A stretch of 64,000 bases of DNA, taken from contig DHVT01000010.1 of NCBI GenBank assembly GCA_002412775.1, forward strand, positions 1-64,000, read 5' to 3'. A program made the position numbers and the translations under genes. Of the stretch, positions 24,936 to 34,725 are shown one piece after another. Each line of letters starts with the position of its first letter. The first letter of the stretch is position 1. This stretch comes from Firmicutes bacterium UBA5201 (GTDB lineage Bacteria > Bacillota > Clostridia > Peptostreptococcales > Acidaminobacteraceae). The notes beneath the pieces were generated by a model. The model saw nothing but the letters and a program-made list of their open reading frames with translations, did not search any database and was not told the origin of the DNA.

Positions 24936-26231
24936 TCACTTCCCATTTTTTCGATTGATTTTTTTCATCTTTTTGAGATGTTCAATAACCCTTCCCGATG
25001 AATGATCGATATCGAGCAAAATCTTCTCCGCGAGTTCCGTGTTTCCGCTATTATAGGCTCGAATTGCTTTTTTTGCGTAATCATGCAATTCCTCATGAGG
25101 TTTTTCCATCTGTTTGATGGCGTCACACATGTTATGATCGTCAAAATGTGTGTTGTCGCACCATTTTCCCAATCGGCAAGTGTGGTGTGTTCCGACTTCC
25201 TGTTCGGATAAGGTCTCGTATCCAAGAATCATGTTATACACACGCCATCTCCAGATCAGGTGATCTGTCATACAGATTTCTATTTGTGTATTGATGTCCA
25301 AATCGTAGTCTTTTTTGATGAGTTCCATACGAATATCATTGATCATCGTTGAAATGGAATTAATGGCTCTTCCCGTTTTCTCGGTTTCCTTGTGTAGAGT
25401 TTTGGTTTCCTCATTGATTACAGTCACTGCACTGGACATTTCCTCTGAAGCGGCGGTTTGTTCCTGGATATTGGCGCTGATTTCCACGAAAGTGCCATTG
25501 ATATGATTGAGGTCTGTTTGCATTACATCCAGCGCCCCCACAGCCTCGGTGAGGTGTTCCTTGCCCTTTTGGAAAGATGAGTTCGAGTCCTCAAGAGCTT
25601 TGCTGGTGCTACCGATTTCATAAGTCAACCGGTCTACAGTGGCTCTGATATACTCCACTTGCTGTTTTGTGTTTTCAGCAAGTTTTTTTATTTCATCAGC
25701 GACAACCGCGAAGCCTCTTCCATGTTCCCCTGCCCTGGCTGCCTCTATGGAGGCATTTAGTGCCAAAAGATTGGTTTGATCGGCGACACCTTTGATGATT
25801 GTAACCATCTGGTTGATTTTTTCTGCTTCCGCTTTGACATTGGCCATCGTCGCTTGGACTTTTTTGGATTCTTCAAAGCTGAAAACAATTTCCTCGAATG
25901 CTCGATCAATGTCTTTCAGCGATTGGTTTGCAACTTTAATCGAATTACCCGCTTTCTCTGAGGAATCCTGAACAAAATGTGAGATATCTTCAATGGAGGC
26001 TGTCATCTCTTCGCTTCCTGAAGCCACATTTTCAATCATGCTCGCCTGTTTGTTGACACCGATCAACATGTCTTTGATATAGTCGAGTTCAGTGACATAT
26101 TTCAGTAGGCTGTTGATTTTCGACAAATATTCGATTTCTTCAATATGATTGTTCAATTCTACCTGATCTGTGGCGATATCGGTCTGAATCTCAAGTGTGG
26201 GAATTTCTTTTTTTGCTCTTTTCTTGAACAT
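24936..26231 (-). CDS. Soluble methyl-accepting chemotaxis protein with C-terminal CZB domain
   Basis: A 431-residue cytoplasmic chemoreceptor; no membrane helix or periplasmic domain is present. The signalling hairpin contains IKGVADQTNLLALNASIEAARAGEHGRGFAVVADEIKKLAE at about 140-180. The last about 120 residues are a chemoreceptor zinc-binding (CZB) domain with His in TDHLIWRWRVYNM, the HHTCRLGKWC motif and a late His in HEELHDYA, the 3His-1Cys zinc site. CZB receptors sense zinc or hypochlorous acid in other bacteria. GGAGGGG lies very close to the ATG. PncB is 8 bp upstream, so they may be co-transcribed. Confidence 0.9.
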   Translation of the reverse strand: MFKKRAKKEIPTLEIQTDIATDQVELNNHIEEIEYLSKINSLLKYVTELDYIKDMLIGVNKQASMIENVASGSEEMTASIEDISHFVQDSSEKAGNSIKVANQSLKDIDRAFEEIVFSFEESKKVQATMANVKAEAEKINQMVTIIKGVADQTNLLALNASIEAARAGEHGRGFAVVADEIKKLAENTKQQVEYIRATVDRLTYEIGSTSKALEDSNSSFQKGKEHLTEAVGALDVMQTDLNHINGTFVEISANIQEQTAASEEMSSAVTVINEETKTLHKETEKTGRAINSISTMINDIRMELIKKDYDLDINTQIEICMTDHLIWRWRVYNMILGYETLSEQEVGTHHTCRLGKWCDNTHFDDHNMCDAIKQMEKPHEELHDYAKKAIRAYNSGNTELAEKILLDIDHSSGRVIEHLKKMKKINRKNGK

Positions 26232-26239
26232 GACCCCTC

Positions 26240-27703
26240 CTACTTTGAAGTTGACTCCAGTTTTGTATAGTTCTCTTCTATCTGTGATCTTTTTTCATTC
26301 CAAAGATCGAATGACAAATTGACATAGTACTGGTCTGGAGTCTCGAATCTCAAGAGCCCATCCCACAATTTGTTGATTTCACTTTGACAGTATTCCCTGA
26401 TTTCATCAAGCGTAGGAAATTCATATACTATTTTCCCCTTTTCAACGATGGTTTCCTGCAATTTTCTGGCAGTGAAATTTTTGGCAGTCTTTTTCTTTGA
26501 TGGCATCGCCTCATCGAAAAGAACGTAGGTCTGACCGACCGTTTCTCCCTTGAAAGTCAACAAATCCGAAAACGCTTTACCTGTATTGTTGTCGTAAAAT
26601 CTCCAAACATCTTTTAATCCGGGGTTGGTGACTTTGATGATATCCTCGGACAACTTTATGCGCGGCTCAATCTTTCCGTTTTTTTCTACAGCAACAAGTT
26701 TGTATACACCACCATAAACCGGTTCGGAGGATGATGTCATCATCCTTTCGCCGACGCCATAGGAATCTATAGGCGCACCTTGCATCTCAAGTTCTCTGAT
26801 CTTGTATTCATCCAAAGAACTGGAGACAGTGATTTTGGCATCTGTGAACCCGGCATTGTCAAGTAGTTTTCTCGACTTCACCGCAAAGTAATTGAGGTCA
26901 CCACTATCGAGGCGGATGCCCATGTACGCATCCTTTTCCATGGTCCTGAACACATCGATGGCAGCTGGAACGCCAGAGTTCAAGACATTATAGGTATCCA
27001 CTAAAAATACGGATTTATGCGGATAAGCCATCGCATAATTCTTGAATGCGGTTCGGTCATCACCATAAAATTGCACCCAACTGTGAGCCATTGTTCCAAC
27101 GACAGGGATATCAAACATTTTGTGGGCGAGTACGTTGGATGTGCCTATACAACCACTGATATACATCGCTCTTGCTCCGTAAAGGGTCGCATCTATGCCA
27201 TGACCTCTCCTAGCGCCAAAGTCCACAACGGGTTTCTTCCCCGCCGAGCGTACTATACGGTTTGCTTTTGTCGCAATCAGACTTTGATGATTGAGAGTCA
27301 GAAGCAACATGGTCTCTATGAGTTGTGCCTGCAAAATGGATGCACCGATCGTTACTATAGGCGTGTTCGGGAATACCGGTGTCCCTTCTGGAATCGCCCA
27401 GATATCTCCATCAAATTTGAAAGTTCTCAAATATTCCAAAAACGCCTCACTAAACATATCCATATTGCGCAGCATTTCAAGATCTTCATCTGAAAATTCA
27501 ATGTTCATTACATAGTCAATGAATTGTTCCAGTCCCGCTGTGATCGCAAAGCCACCGCCATCAGGCACTCTTCTAAAAAAATAGTCGAAATAGACTCTTA
27601 CGTCAGTATCATTGTTCATCAAATAACCATTGGTCATTGTTATCTCATAAAAATCAACCAAAAGTGACAAGTTCTTCTCACTTTTCCAGTTCGGTTTTTT
27701 CAT
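26240..27703 (-). CDS. pncB: Nicotinate phosphoribosyltransferase
   Basis: This enzyme joins nicotinate and PRPP to give nicotinate mononucleotide in NAD salvage, with ATP hydrolysis. At 487 residues it is the longer Gram-positive form. It shows LLVDFYEITMTNGYL at the N-terminus, the FGARRGHGIDATLYGARAMY region with its catalytic histidine, GTMAHSWVQFYGDDRTAF, and the LVDTYNVLNSGVPAAI and IRLDSGDLNYFA phosphoribosyl-binding segments. GGAGGATTT precedes the ATG. The chemoreceptor gene follows after 8 bp; metabolic linkage between them is not obvious. Confidence 0.95.
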   Translation of the reverse strand: MKKPNWKSEKNLSLLVDFYEITMTNGYLMNNDTDVRVYFDYFFRRVPDGGGFAITAGLEQFIDYVMNIEFSDEDLEMLRNMDMFSEAFLEYLRTFKFDGDIWAIPEGTPVFPNTPIVTIGASILQAQLIETMLLLTLNHQSLIATKANRIVRSAGKKPVVDFGARRGHGIDATLYGARAMYISGCIGTSNVLAHKMFDIPVVGTMAHSWVQFYGDDRTAFKNYAMAYPHKSVFLVDTYNVLNSGVPAAIDVFRTMEKDAYMGIRLDSGDLNYFAVKSRKLLDNAGFTDAKITVSSSLDEYKIRELEMQGAPIDSYGVGERMMTSSSEPVYGGVYKLVAVEKNGKIEPRIKLSEDIIKVTNPGLKDVWRFYDNNTGKAFSDLLTFKGETVGQTYVLFDEAMPSKKKTAKNFTARKLQETIVEKGKIVYEFPTLDEIREYCQSEINKLWDGLLRFETPDQYYVNLSFDLWNEKRSQIEENYTKLESTSK

Positions 27704-27735
27704 AAATCCTCCAGTAAATCACTATAATTGTCCTT

Positions 27736-30645
27736 TTAAATCATAACACTGTCAAGCAGTTTCATACAATCGAGTTCGTTCAATGGTTTGGAGTAATAAT
27801 ATCCCTGCATGAAATCACAATTCATGTCTTTCAACAGTTCCAATTGCTCAAGTGACTCCACACCTTCCGCGACAAGTGTCATGGTCATTTGTCTTCCGAT
27901 TTGTATGATCAATTGCACCAGTTCTTCCTGTGATTTGCTTATGACCATCTCATCAATAAATGATTTGTCGATTTTCAGAATATCCACCGGCAAGGTCTTG
28001 AGGTAACTCAGTGACGAATAACCTGTGCCGAAATCATCCAGTGCGACCCTTACTCCCTTCTTTTGAAGACGTTCGAGTTTTGATGAAACCGTATTGATCG
28101 CTTGAATGACGACAGACTCGGTAATTTCAATCACAAACTGATCTGTAGGGATGTCTTTTGCTATTAGAGCTTCCTCGACTACGATTTCAAAATCGTCTTG
28201 CATCAACTGCAATACGGAAACATTGACTGCCATATGATAGGATTTGTGATATCGTCTGTTTACATTGGAAAGAAAACTCAGCGCCTCATCGATCACCCAT
28301 TTCCCAATCGGCATGATTAATTGCGTCTCTTCAGCGATAGGGATGAATTCCAGCGGTGGAACCTGTCCGAGGATTGGATGATACCATCTTAATAATGCCT
28401 CAAACCCGACAATGTCATTGGTCAAGCAGTTCACTTGAGGTTGAAAGACGAGTGACAACTCACCGCGTTGAAGAGCTGTCTTAAGTGCATCTTCTCTTTC
28501 AATCCGCCAAATCCTTTTCTCAAACATCGCACTCTGATATCTGACCACTCTTCCCCGGCCATCCTCCTTGGCTTTATACATTGCAAGATCAGCCCTAGTC
28601 AGCAGTGATTCCAGTGTGTCTCCATCATGTGGATATACAGCTGTTCCAATACTGACGCTGTTTGAGAAATTGCTGTATTCCACTTGAATGACATTATTGA
28701 GCGCATGGATCAATCTGCCTGAAAGCTGATCGAGTTCATTGATGTGATGCATTCTATGATAAACGACGAACTCATCTCCACTGATTCTGAAAACTTCACT
28801 TTCCGGAATAAGGTGGTTTTTTAGAATCGAACCCACTTCTTTGATATACTTATCGCCAAATCTATGTCCCATGGTATCGTTGATCCGTTTGAAGTGATCA
28901 ATGTCGATCAACATGATTCCATATTGGTTGATCCCTTTTTTCAGATCTTTTGAAACTTGAGTCTCAAGAGCTTTCTTATTGGAGAAGCCTGTCATTTCAT
29001 CATGAAATGCTGCGTAACGGATCTGATCTTCCATTTTTCTGATCGCATCGATATCCGTGTATGAACTGACTATTCGGGTCGGGCTTCCACTTGAATCTCT
29101 CGCGATAACACCTTTGACTAAAAACCATTTGAAAATGTCGTCTTTCGTTCTTATTCTGATCTGACTTACAAAATCCTTTATCCCCTCATTGAAATCCTGA
29201 TCAAAATAGGGTTTTATGTGTTCGAGATCGTCTTCGTGAACATGTTTGAATATGGCACTTGAATTGGTGATCCGATGTGATGGATATCCGATCAATTCCT
29301 TCCAACTTCCCGATGCTGTTATGATATCATCTTTGATATTCCATTCGATGATCGCATCTTTGATGGCATCCAAAATGAGCTCGTTTTTTTCTTTGGACGC
29401 TTGCAACTCGTCAAACAATTCATTTAAGGCATCAAACTGAGCTTTGAGCTCCTCTTCTGACGCCATGATCTCATCATTCAACATTTTTTGTTCGATATTC
29501 TTTTCGGCAAGTTCATTTTTCAGTTTCACGTTCTTGTTCAGATAATAACCCAAAATCACCAGAAATACACCCATGACAATCATTATGGAAATAGCGGACA
29601 AAATCCACCCTCGATAAGTTTCAAAGACTGAGATCGGTCGGTTTAGGATGATCACATCGCTGGACAACAAGTCAAAATCAATACCATACTCGACAGCTGT
29701 GGCATAATCTATCGCATTGATGTGGATACCATCCCTTACAAATTCCAAACTATCTGCATCAGCACCGCTTAATATTGCTATGGCCAGTTCCCCGGAACGC
29801 TCACCAATCAGCTTGGCACTCAGCAGATTGCCCCCTATCGCACCTTTTCCGAGAGCAAAGTCATATAGTGAAAAAACTGCTGCGGATGTGGATGCACTGA
29901 CTTTTTCAATCATATCCTCAAAATTGATGTTTTTTCCATGGACATCCGTATAATATGCGGTCATCAAAATGCTGTCTTTGTTGTCCAGTGACGCTACAAA
30001 TGATACGATTTCCTCTATCGACAAATTGGATAACTTGATGACTTCAATATCAGTCAACGTCTTATGCACCTCCACTGCAGCGGCTTCCCCCATGGCACGT
30101 CCGCTTTCAGTCTCATCATAAATGATATAAAACGTATCTAGATCCGGATTGATAATCTGCGCCATTTCCAGTGTGGTTTTTATATCGACGATTTCCAACA
30201 CACCGGTCAGATTTTTTTCATCAGTGACCAATTCATCAAAACTGGATTCACTGATGCCATTAAAGATCACCGGAACATCACCGAACAATTTTTCACGGTG
30301 TTTCAATATGAATTCAAAAGCCGCATCATCTGATGCAATGATCAGATCAACGGACAAATTCTCATATTTATAAGTCAGCATCTCTTCAAACAGAATCAAT
30401 GTCTCATCTGTAGGATGTTCCTTCCAGTCCATGTACTCAACGAAAAATTTCACATCTCCTGAATACCCGGTCTTTATTGTTTCAATTTCGGCTTTTGTGG
30501 AGTCGTCTGTCCATGACAAACCATGATGATAGGAATTTATGATTAGAATATTTTTATAAGTTGAAGCGTAATTTGCATCGTATAGGATTGTCATAACAAA
30601 AAATATGAGTACAATCACTAGGAATATGTATTTTTTTTGTCTCAT
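27736..30645 (-). CDS. Membrane sensor PAS-GGDEF-EAL with ABC-type binding-protein domain
   Basis: A 969-residue cyclic-di-GMP protein. After a signal anchor (about 7-25), residues about 30-330 resemble an ABC substrate-binding fold (ILIINSYHHGLSWTDD, DLIIASDDAAFEF, VPVIFNGISESSF), as in periplasmic sensor domains of some histidine kinases. A second membrane helix lies at about 345-365, followed by a coiled coil (370-425), a PAS domain (425-540), a GGDEF domain with a FRISGDEF variant that is usually still active, and an EAL domain (FEALLRW, EITESVV, DDFGTGYSSLSYL, KIDKSF). The ligand is unknown. AAGGAG precedes the ATG. Confidence 0.9.
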   Translation of the reverse strand: MRQKKYIFLVIVLIFFVMTILYDANYASTYKNILIINSYHHGLSWTDDSTKAEIETIKTGYSGDVKFFVEYMDWKEHPTDETLILFEEMLTYKYENLSVDLIIASDDAAFEFILKHREKLFGDVPVIFNGISESSFDELVTDEKNLTGVLEIVDIKTTLEMAQIINPDLDTFYIIYDETESGRAMGEAAAVEVHKTLTDIEVIKLSNLSIEEIVSFVASLDNKDSILMTAYYTDVHGKNINFEDMIEKVSASTSAAVFSLYDFALGKGAIGGNLLSAKLIGERSGELAIAILSGADADSLEFVRDGIHINAIDYATAVEYGIDFDLLSSDVIILNRPISVFETYRGWILSAISIMIVMGVFLVILGYYLNKNVKLKNELAEKNIEQKMLNDEIMASEEELKAQFDALNELFDELQASKEKNELILDAIKDAIIEWNIKDDIITASGSWKELIGYPSHRITNSSAIFKHVHEDDLEHIKPYFDQDFNEGIKDFVSQIRIRTKDDIFKWFLVKGVIARDSSGSPTRIVSSYTDIDAIRKMEDQIRYAAFHDEMTGFSNKKALETQVSKDLKKGINQYGIMLIDIDHFKRINDTMGHRFGDKYIKEVGSILKNHLIPESEVFRISGDEFVVYHRMHHINELDQLSGRLIHALNNVIQVEYSNFSNSVSIGTAVYPHDGDTLESLLTRADLAMYKAKEDGRGRVVRYQSAMFEKRIWRIEREDALKTALQRGELSLVFQPQVNCLTNDIVGFEALLRWYHPILGQVPPLEFIPIAEETQLIMPIGKWVIDEALSFLSNVNRRYHKSYHMAVNVSVLQLMQDDFEIVVEEALIAKDIPTDQFVIEITESVVIQAINTVSSKLERLQKKGVRVALDDFGTGYSSLSYLKTLPVDILKIDKSFIDEMVISKSQEELVQLIIQIGRQMTMTLVAEGVESLEQLELLKDMNCDFMQGYYYSKPLNELDCMKLLDSVMI

Positions 30646-30678
30646 AAAGTATTCTCCTTATCTGTGGTCCTTTCAAAG

Positions 30679-30687
30679 ATTATACCA
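30679..30687 (-). promoter_or_regulatory. Extended -10 promoter of the PAS-GGDEF-EAL gene
   Basis: TGGTATAAT on the minus strand, 33 bp upstream of the ATG, with TTGTAT a little further up as a possible poor -35. Confidence 0.5.
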
Positions 30688-30740
30688 CATCTATACAATA
30701 TGAAACGCCCTTATGGAAACGGGCGTCACATGTAGATTAT

Positions 30741-31253
30741 TTAATTTGCGTCTTCAGCGGGAATGTAAACTTCGTTTGCGATTTCCAGCAGCATTTCTTC
30801 AGATGCATCCTTGTCTACGAATACGGAATACATCAATCCAGGAACAGTGTCATACCATAAACAAATACCTTCTTGTCCCTCAATATAACTGATTTCGCCA
30901 CTACAATAACTGATTTCAATTTCTTTTGTGACAGTCCAATCGTAATAGGCACCTGAGATATCCGTTGGTGTGCTTGTAGACTGGACTCGATAGGTGCATT
31001 CGACCTGATCCAAACTGAAATTTGCCTCGGCAATATCAGGCCCTTCCTCAATGTCGATAATCTGATAAACAACATTTTCAGCATCTTCCGGTACCTTTAA
31101 TGTCATCCCCAATGTTGCAAGAATCTCATCATAGCTGGACACCCTCACCGGATTGGGCAGTTCGGAACTTTGCTCCTCACTTCCATCACTTTCACAGCCA
31201 AAACCAAAGACAATCATAGTCGAAATCATCAGGAACAAAATGATTCTTCTCAT
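30741..31253 (-). CDS. Hypothetical lipoprotein (170 aa)
   Basis: A signal peptide with a lipobox (TMIVFGFGC at about residues 12-20) marks this as a membrane-anchored lipoprotein. The mature part begins with an acidic Ser/Glu linker and continues with SYDEILATLGMTLKVPEDAENVVYQI, then alternating beta-like strands and two cysteines (VECTYRV and EISYCSG) plus EGICLWYD. This pattern recurs in uncharacterised clostridial lipoproteins; I cannot assign a function. The ATG at 31253 follows AAAGGAGGGG; a longer start at 31271 is less likely. It stands alone between oppositely or separately transcribed genes. Confidence 0.75.
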   Translation of the reverse strand: MRRIILFLMISTMIVFGFGCESDGSEEQSSELPNPVRVSSYDEILATLGMTLKVPEDAENVVYQIIDIEEGPDIAEANFSLDQVECTYRVQSTSTPTDISGAYYDWTVTKEIEISYCSGEISYIEGQEGICLWYDTVPGLMYSVFVDKDASEEMLLEIANEVYIPAEDAN

Positions 31254-31430
31254 TATTGCCCCTCCTTTCACCTAAAAAGCCCTTTTAGGCTACATATATT
31301 ATACCCAGATTCTATATTTTCACACTTCTTGTTATATAAACTAATAATCGGGTATAAGAAAATCTCTAGTTATTTTGCTCGGAGTATTTTGTTTGAGGCG
31401 TCTGATTTTTACGGAATGGGGATGAGTAGA

Positions 31431-31877
31431 ATGGCAGTTGTCAAAAAAGGTGTTTTTATTGATGCTCCTATTGAAAAAGTCTTTAAACATGCCATTGATC
31501 CAATGAAATGGGACCAATGGTATGCGGGATTGAGCGGACCAGAAAAAATAAGTGGTGACGGCGGGTCCGGAACAGTAACAGAATTTCATTACTCAATGGT
31601 AGGTTTTCGTCTTCCGATCACAATAAAAGTGGAAGAGGTCACTTCTTCCACCGAACAATGTGTTTGGAAAGGATCATTCGATGGCGGTATTTCTGGGACC
31701 CAAGTATTCACTTACACTAAAAAAGACAATGGTACCCAGGTTGAAGCTCTGATTGATTACACCGTACCAGGAAAAGTTTTAGGAAAAATAGCCAATAAAT
31801 TGGTCGTTGAAAAAATGCAGGAAAATTCCACCGAACAAACACTATCCAACCTCAAAGCTTTGTTGGAACATGAATAA
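31431..31877 (+). CDS. SRPBCC (polyketide cyclase/START-like) family protein
   Basis: A 148-residue soluble protein of the SRPBCC superfamily with a hydrophobic ligand-binding pocket. It begins VKKGVFIDAPIEKVFKHAIDPMKWDQWYAG, the typical beta1-alpha1 stretch of this fold, and ends with a long amphipathic helix (NSTEQTLSNLKALLEHE). Functions range from lipid binding to cyclase activity, so none is assigned. I chose the ATG at 31431 with GGGG 9 bp upstream; a much longer in-frame reading starting at 31170 runs over the neighbouring lipoprotein gene and is rejected. A tetraloop terminator follows. Confidence 0.8.
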   Translation: MAVVKKGVFIDAPIEKVFKHAIDPMKWDQWYAGLSGPEKISGDGGSGTVTEFHYSMVGFRLPITIKVEEVTSSTEQCVWKGSFDGGISGTQVFTYTKKDNGTQVEALIDYTVPGKVLGKIANKLVVEKMQENSTEQTLSNLKALLEHE

Positions 31878-31889
31878 CTATTTCACATG

Positions 31890-31912
31890 GGCATCTTCGG
31901 ATGCCTTTTTTT
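31890..31912 (+). terminator. Terminator of the SRPBCC gene
   Basis: GGCATC-TTCG-GATGCC, a perfect 6-bp stem with a UUCG tetraloop, followed by seven T residues. Confidence 0.93.
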
Positions 31913-31930
31913 ATGGATCCACTTCAATCC

Positions 31931-32428
31931 TCAAATGTGAAAATCATAGGTTTCTTTCAATCTTTCAAGCATTTCAAATACCACAGGGCAGACACGTGCT
32001 GATTCTATAATGCCCAGTGAACTCGACAATCGATCCGGCAGATTCGTGTAGGGGTATTTTCTACAACTTGCAGGTTTGCAGGATTCAATGGCACAACTGT
32101 TGTCCTCTCCCAAAAACACACACGGTTTGGTGTTGATCTGGTAATCACCAAAGCTATCAATGATATATTTCTCCTTGAAAGATTCAAGTGTCATACCTAA
32201 ATAGTCCGCAGTTTCAATCATTTCATCTTCTTCAAATGTCGCCTCATACTTTTTGCAGCAATTCCTGCAACTGTTACAATCATATTCCGAAAAAAGTTCA
32301 TTATGGAGACCCAAAAACTGAGCATCCAGAGTCTTTGAATCGGCATTGGCTTTTAAATATGCCCTAAATGCATAATTTTCCTCTTCTTTTGAATAATAGG
32401 CTTCCTTCAATTTCTTAAGTTCAATCAC
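31931..32428 (-). CDS. YkgJ family cysteine-cluster protein
   Basis: A 165-residue member of the YkgJ (Fe-S or Zn cysteine cluster) family. The cluster reads CNSCRNCCKKYEA (about residue 52), KPCVFLGEDNSCAIESCKPASCRKYPY (about 105-130) and a last Cys in ARVCPVVFEML. The pattern CxxC-CC, then C-x-F-L-x-C-x-I-x-x-x-K-P-x-x-C-R-x-Y-P, is diagnostic. Function is unproven; metal or Fe-S binding is expected. The start is GTG with GGAGG 6 bp upstream. It follows SelO by 27 bp and is likely co-transcribed with it. Confidence 0.85.
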   Translation of the reverse strand: MIELKKLKEAYYSKEEENYAFRAYLKANADSKTLDAQFLGLHNELFSEYDCNSCRNCCKKYEATFEEDEMIETADYLGMTLESFKEKYIIDSFGDYQINTKPCVFLGEDNSCAIESCKPASCRKYPYTNLPDRLSSSLGIIESARVCPVVFEMLERLKETYDFHI

Positions 32429-32455
32429 ATCATCCCTCCATTCGCCATTAAAAAA

Positions 32456-33907
32456 TCATGTGCCGCAGTAAGTTCTGTACAGGTTTCCATTTGAAACGGG
32501 CGCTTCGATATACTCCTGGTGCTCTAGAGAGTACGAATATGGATGCCGTAGCACTTTATTCAATCTTTCCATAACTGAATAGTCGCCATTTTTAACGGCC
32601 GCATCGAGCGCAGCTTCCACCTGATGGTTTCTTGGGATAATGGATGGATTGGCGAAACGCATCCTCCTATCTCTTTCGGAGCTGGTGATGGATTGTCTTT
32701 CCAAACGATTTTTCCACAAGTTGTACCACCTTGCAAAGTTTTCTGTTCTAATCAAGTTGCAGTCTTCAGGTCGGTCCAAGGTCAACGCCCGAAACGTGTT
32801 GGTATAATCCGATTTGTGTGATCGCATCATTTCAAGCAATTCTGAAATCAACGGTTCGTTATTTTGAGGATCACCTGACAGGCCAAGTTTCGATTGCATT
32901 TGCACGAGCCAGCTTTCCTTGTGCAGTTTTCCATAATGGGAAAGCGCCTCTTGCGCCAACTGAACGGCTTTGGAAGAATCCGTATGCAAAAGAGGCAACA
33001 ATGTTTCCGCGAATCGTGCGAGATTCCACCCTGCGATGTGACGTTGATTGCCATATGCATATCGTCCATTCACATCAATTGAACTGAATACGGTCATTGG
33101 ATCGAATGCGTCCATAAAAGCACATGGTCCATAATCAATGGTTTCCCCACTGATACTCATGTTGTCTGTATTCATGACGCCATGGATGAATCCGACGTTT
33201 TCCCATTTGACGATCAAATCCACTTGACGTTTGATGACTTCCTTTAGAAGCATCAGATAACGGCTTTCCTCATTCTCAAGGTGCGGGTAATGTCGCTTGA
33301 TCGTATAATCAGCAAGTATAGACAACTCTTCAAGAGTGCCCCACTTCGCAACGTATTCAAATGTGCCCACACGGATGTGACTGCTGGCGATACGGGTCAA
33401 AACAGCACCAGCAAGCATTTTTTCACGTATGACCGCCTCACCTGTGGCTACTATGGCCAAACTGCGTGTAGTGGGAATCCCAAGCCCATGCATGGCCTCA
33501 CTGATGATGTACTCCCTAAGCATTGGACCAAGTGCGGCTCTGCCGTCACCTCCTCGAGAATAAGGCGTTCTCCCAGATCCTTTGAGCACAACGTCCACTC
33601 TCTGGCCCGATGGTATGATATGCTCACCGATCAGGACAGCCCGACCATCTCCAAGCATTGTAAAAGAGCCGAACTGATGTCCTGCGTATGCTTGAGCGAT
33701 CAACATTTCGCCATTTGGTGATTTGTTGCCCGCTAGAACTTGAAGCCCCTCCTCGCTCAGTAGAAAGTCGATGGGCATTCCTGTTTCAATTGCCAATTCC
33801 TTGTTGAATACCACCATTTCTGGTGCTCTGACAGAATTGGGTCTGACTTCACTATATAATTTGGGAGGCAGTTTATAGTAACTGTTCTCCAGTTTCCATG
33901 ATTTCAT
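32456..33907 (-). CDS. selO: Protein adenylyltransferase SelO (YdiU)
   Basis: A 483-residue pseudokinase-fold enzyme that transfers AMP from ATP to Ser, Thr or Tyr of target proteins, linked in E. coli to redox control. Characteristic parts are LGDGRAVLIGEHI, VVLKGSGRTPYSRGGDGRAALGPMLREYI, MHGLGIPTTRSLAIV, GFIHGVMNTDNMSISGETIDYGPCAFMD and YAYGNQRHIAGWNLARFAE. The C-terminus ends TYCGT, with a cysteine where many eukaryotic relatives carry selenocysteine. GGAG precedes the ATG. It is followed by the YkgJ gene, both cysteine-related. Confidence 0.94.
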   Translation of the reverse strand: MKSWKLENSYYKLPPKLYSEVRPNSVRAPEMVVFNKELAIETGMPIDFLLSEEGLQVLAGNKSPNGEMLIAQAYAGHQFGSFTMLGDGRAVLIGEHIIPSGQRVDVVLKGSGRTPYSRGGDGRAALGPMLREYIISEAMHGLGIPTTRSLAIVATGEAVIREKMLAGAVLTRIASSHIRVGTFEYVAKWGTLEELSILADYTIKRHYPHLENEESRYLMLLKEVIKRQVDLIVKWENVGFIHGVMNTDNMSISGETIDYGPCAFMDAFDPMTVFSSIDVNGRYAYGNQRHIAGWNLARFAETLLPLLHTDSSKAVQLAQEALSHYGKLHKESWLVQMQSKLGLSGDPQNNEPLISELLEMMRSHKSDYTNTFRALTLDRPEDCNLIRTENFARWYNLWKNRLERQSITSSERDRRMRFANPSIIPRNHQVEAALDAAVKNGDYSVMERLNKVLRHPYSYSLEHQEYIEAPVSNGNLYRTYCGT

Positions 33908-34059
33908 ATGATCTCCATTATGTTGAATCGGTTAAAAAGCGTCTTAAAACGATTAATACCCGATTAAGCAAGTTGTATTCATTACAAATGTATCCAAATA
34001 CTATGCGTTTTTCAGCTTTTTTAATATACTTGAATTATCAAATACAAAAGGAGAACACC

Positions 34060-34630
34060 ATGGACAATATGATTTACTTTATGAGTCAACATCCAGCAGT
34101 CTACGACCTGACTCTTGATGATTCAAGATTATATATCGGAGTGAGTGATCGGCCATGGATCTACATGTATAGTTCTGATCCGGACACTTTTCAGAGAACT
34201 GGTATGCGAAAGATTTTACCTGCCTGAAACCATCCCATTACCAGAAATCAAATCCGATGTCCATCCACTCGATATTGAAGATGCAGCGATTATACAGGCT
34301 TCCCACGCCTATTGTGAATATACAGATCTCAATTATGTGACAACAAGAATAAAAGATGGTCATCATGCGGGTCTGAAGGTAAATGGTGAATTGGTGGCAT
34401 GGGCTATTACGCATGATGATGGCGCAATAGGGTTTCTATATGTAAAACCTGAATTCAGAGGTTCAGGTTTGGGAAAAGACTTGAGCGCATTCAATATCAA
34501 AAGCCTTAGGTCTGAAAATCTTCCGGTTTATGTGCACATAGAGAAAGACAACAAGGCATCCATGACTCTTGTGACCAATATGGGCTTCGTACATGACCGA
34601 ACCATTAGATGGTTTACGATGCCTGTTTAG
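34060..34630 (+). pseudogene. GNAT family acetyltransferase, split by a +1 frameshift
   Basis: The gene starts at ATG 34060 behind AAAAGGAG and reads 55 codons (MDNMIYFMSQHPAVYDLTLD... to RKILPA) before a TGA at 34225. The rest of the protein is intact in the next frame: LPEIKSDVHPLDIEDAAIIQ, then the acetyl-CoA-binding GFLYVKPEFRGSGLGKDL and a C-terminal GFVHDRTIRWF. The GNAT core is thus all in the second frame. The frames overlap from about 34145 to 34227, so the extra base lies there, near a GATTTTACC run or the TTTTC run. It could be a true inactivating insertion, a sequencing error or, less likely, programmed frameshifting. Together it would make about 189 residues. Confidence 0.8.
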
Positions 34631-34645
34631 ACATAATATTAATAT

Positions 34646-34689
34646 AAGAGCCCCACTCCACATGATTCATCGTGTGAAATGGGGCTCTT
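34646..34689 (+). terminator. Terminator after the acetyltransferase pseudogene
   Basis: AAGAGCCCCA and TGGGGCTCTT form a 10-bp stem with a 24-base loop. A T-rich stretch follows on the plus strand, and it could also stop the converging ferredoxin transcript. Confidence 0.75.
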
Positions 34690-34725
34690 TAACGCTTTAT
34701 TTCTTCTGTCATATGGTTTTGATCA

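Noticed and set aside
30705..30726. ACGCCC/GGGCGT hairpin as terminator of the lipoprotein gene
   Set aside because: No T-run on the minus strand follows it, so it was not annotated.
31170..31430. An N-terminal extension of the SRPBCC gene from 31170
   Set aside because: It runs across the divergent lipoprotein gene's start, has no ribosome site and no family similarity; the ATG at 31431 with GGGG upstream is better.
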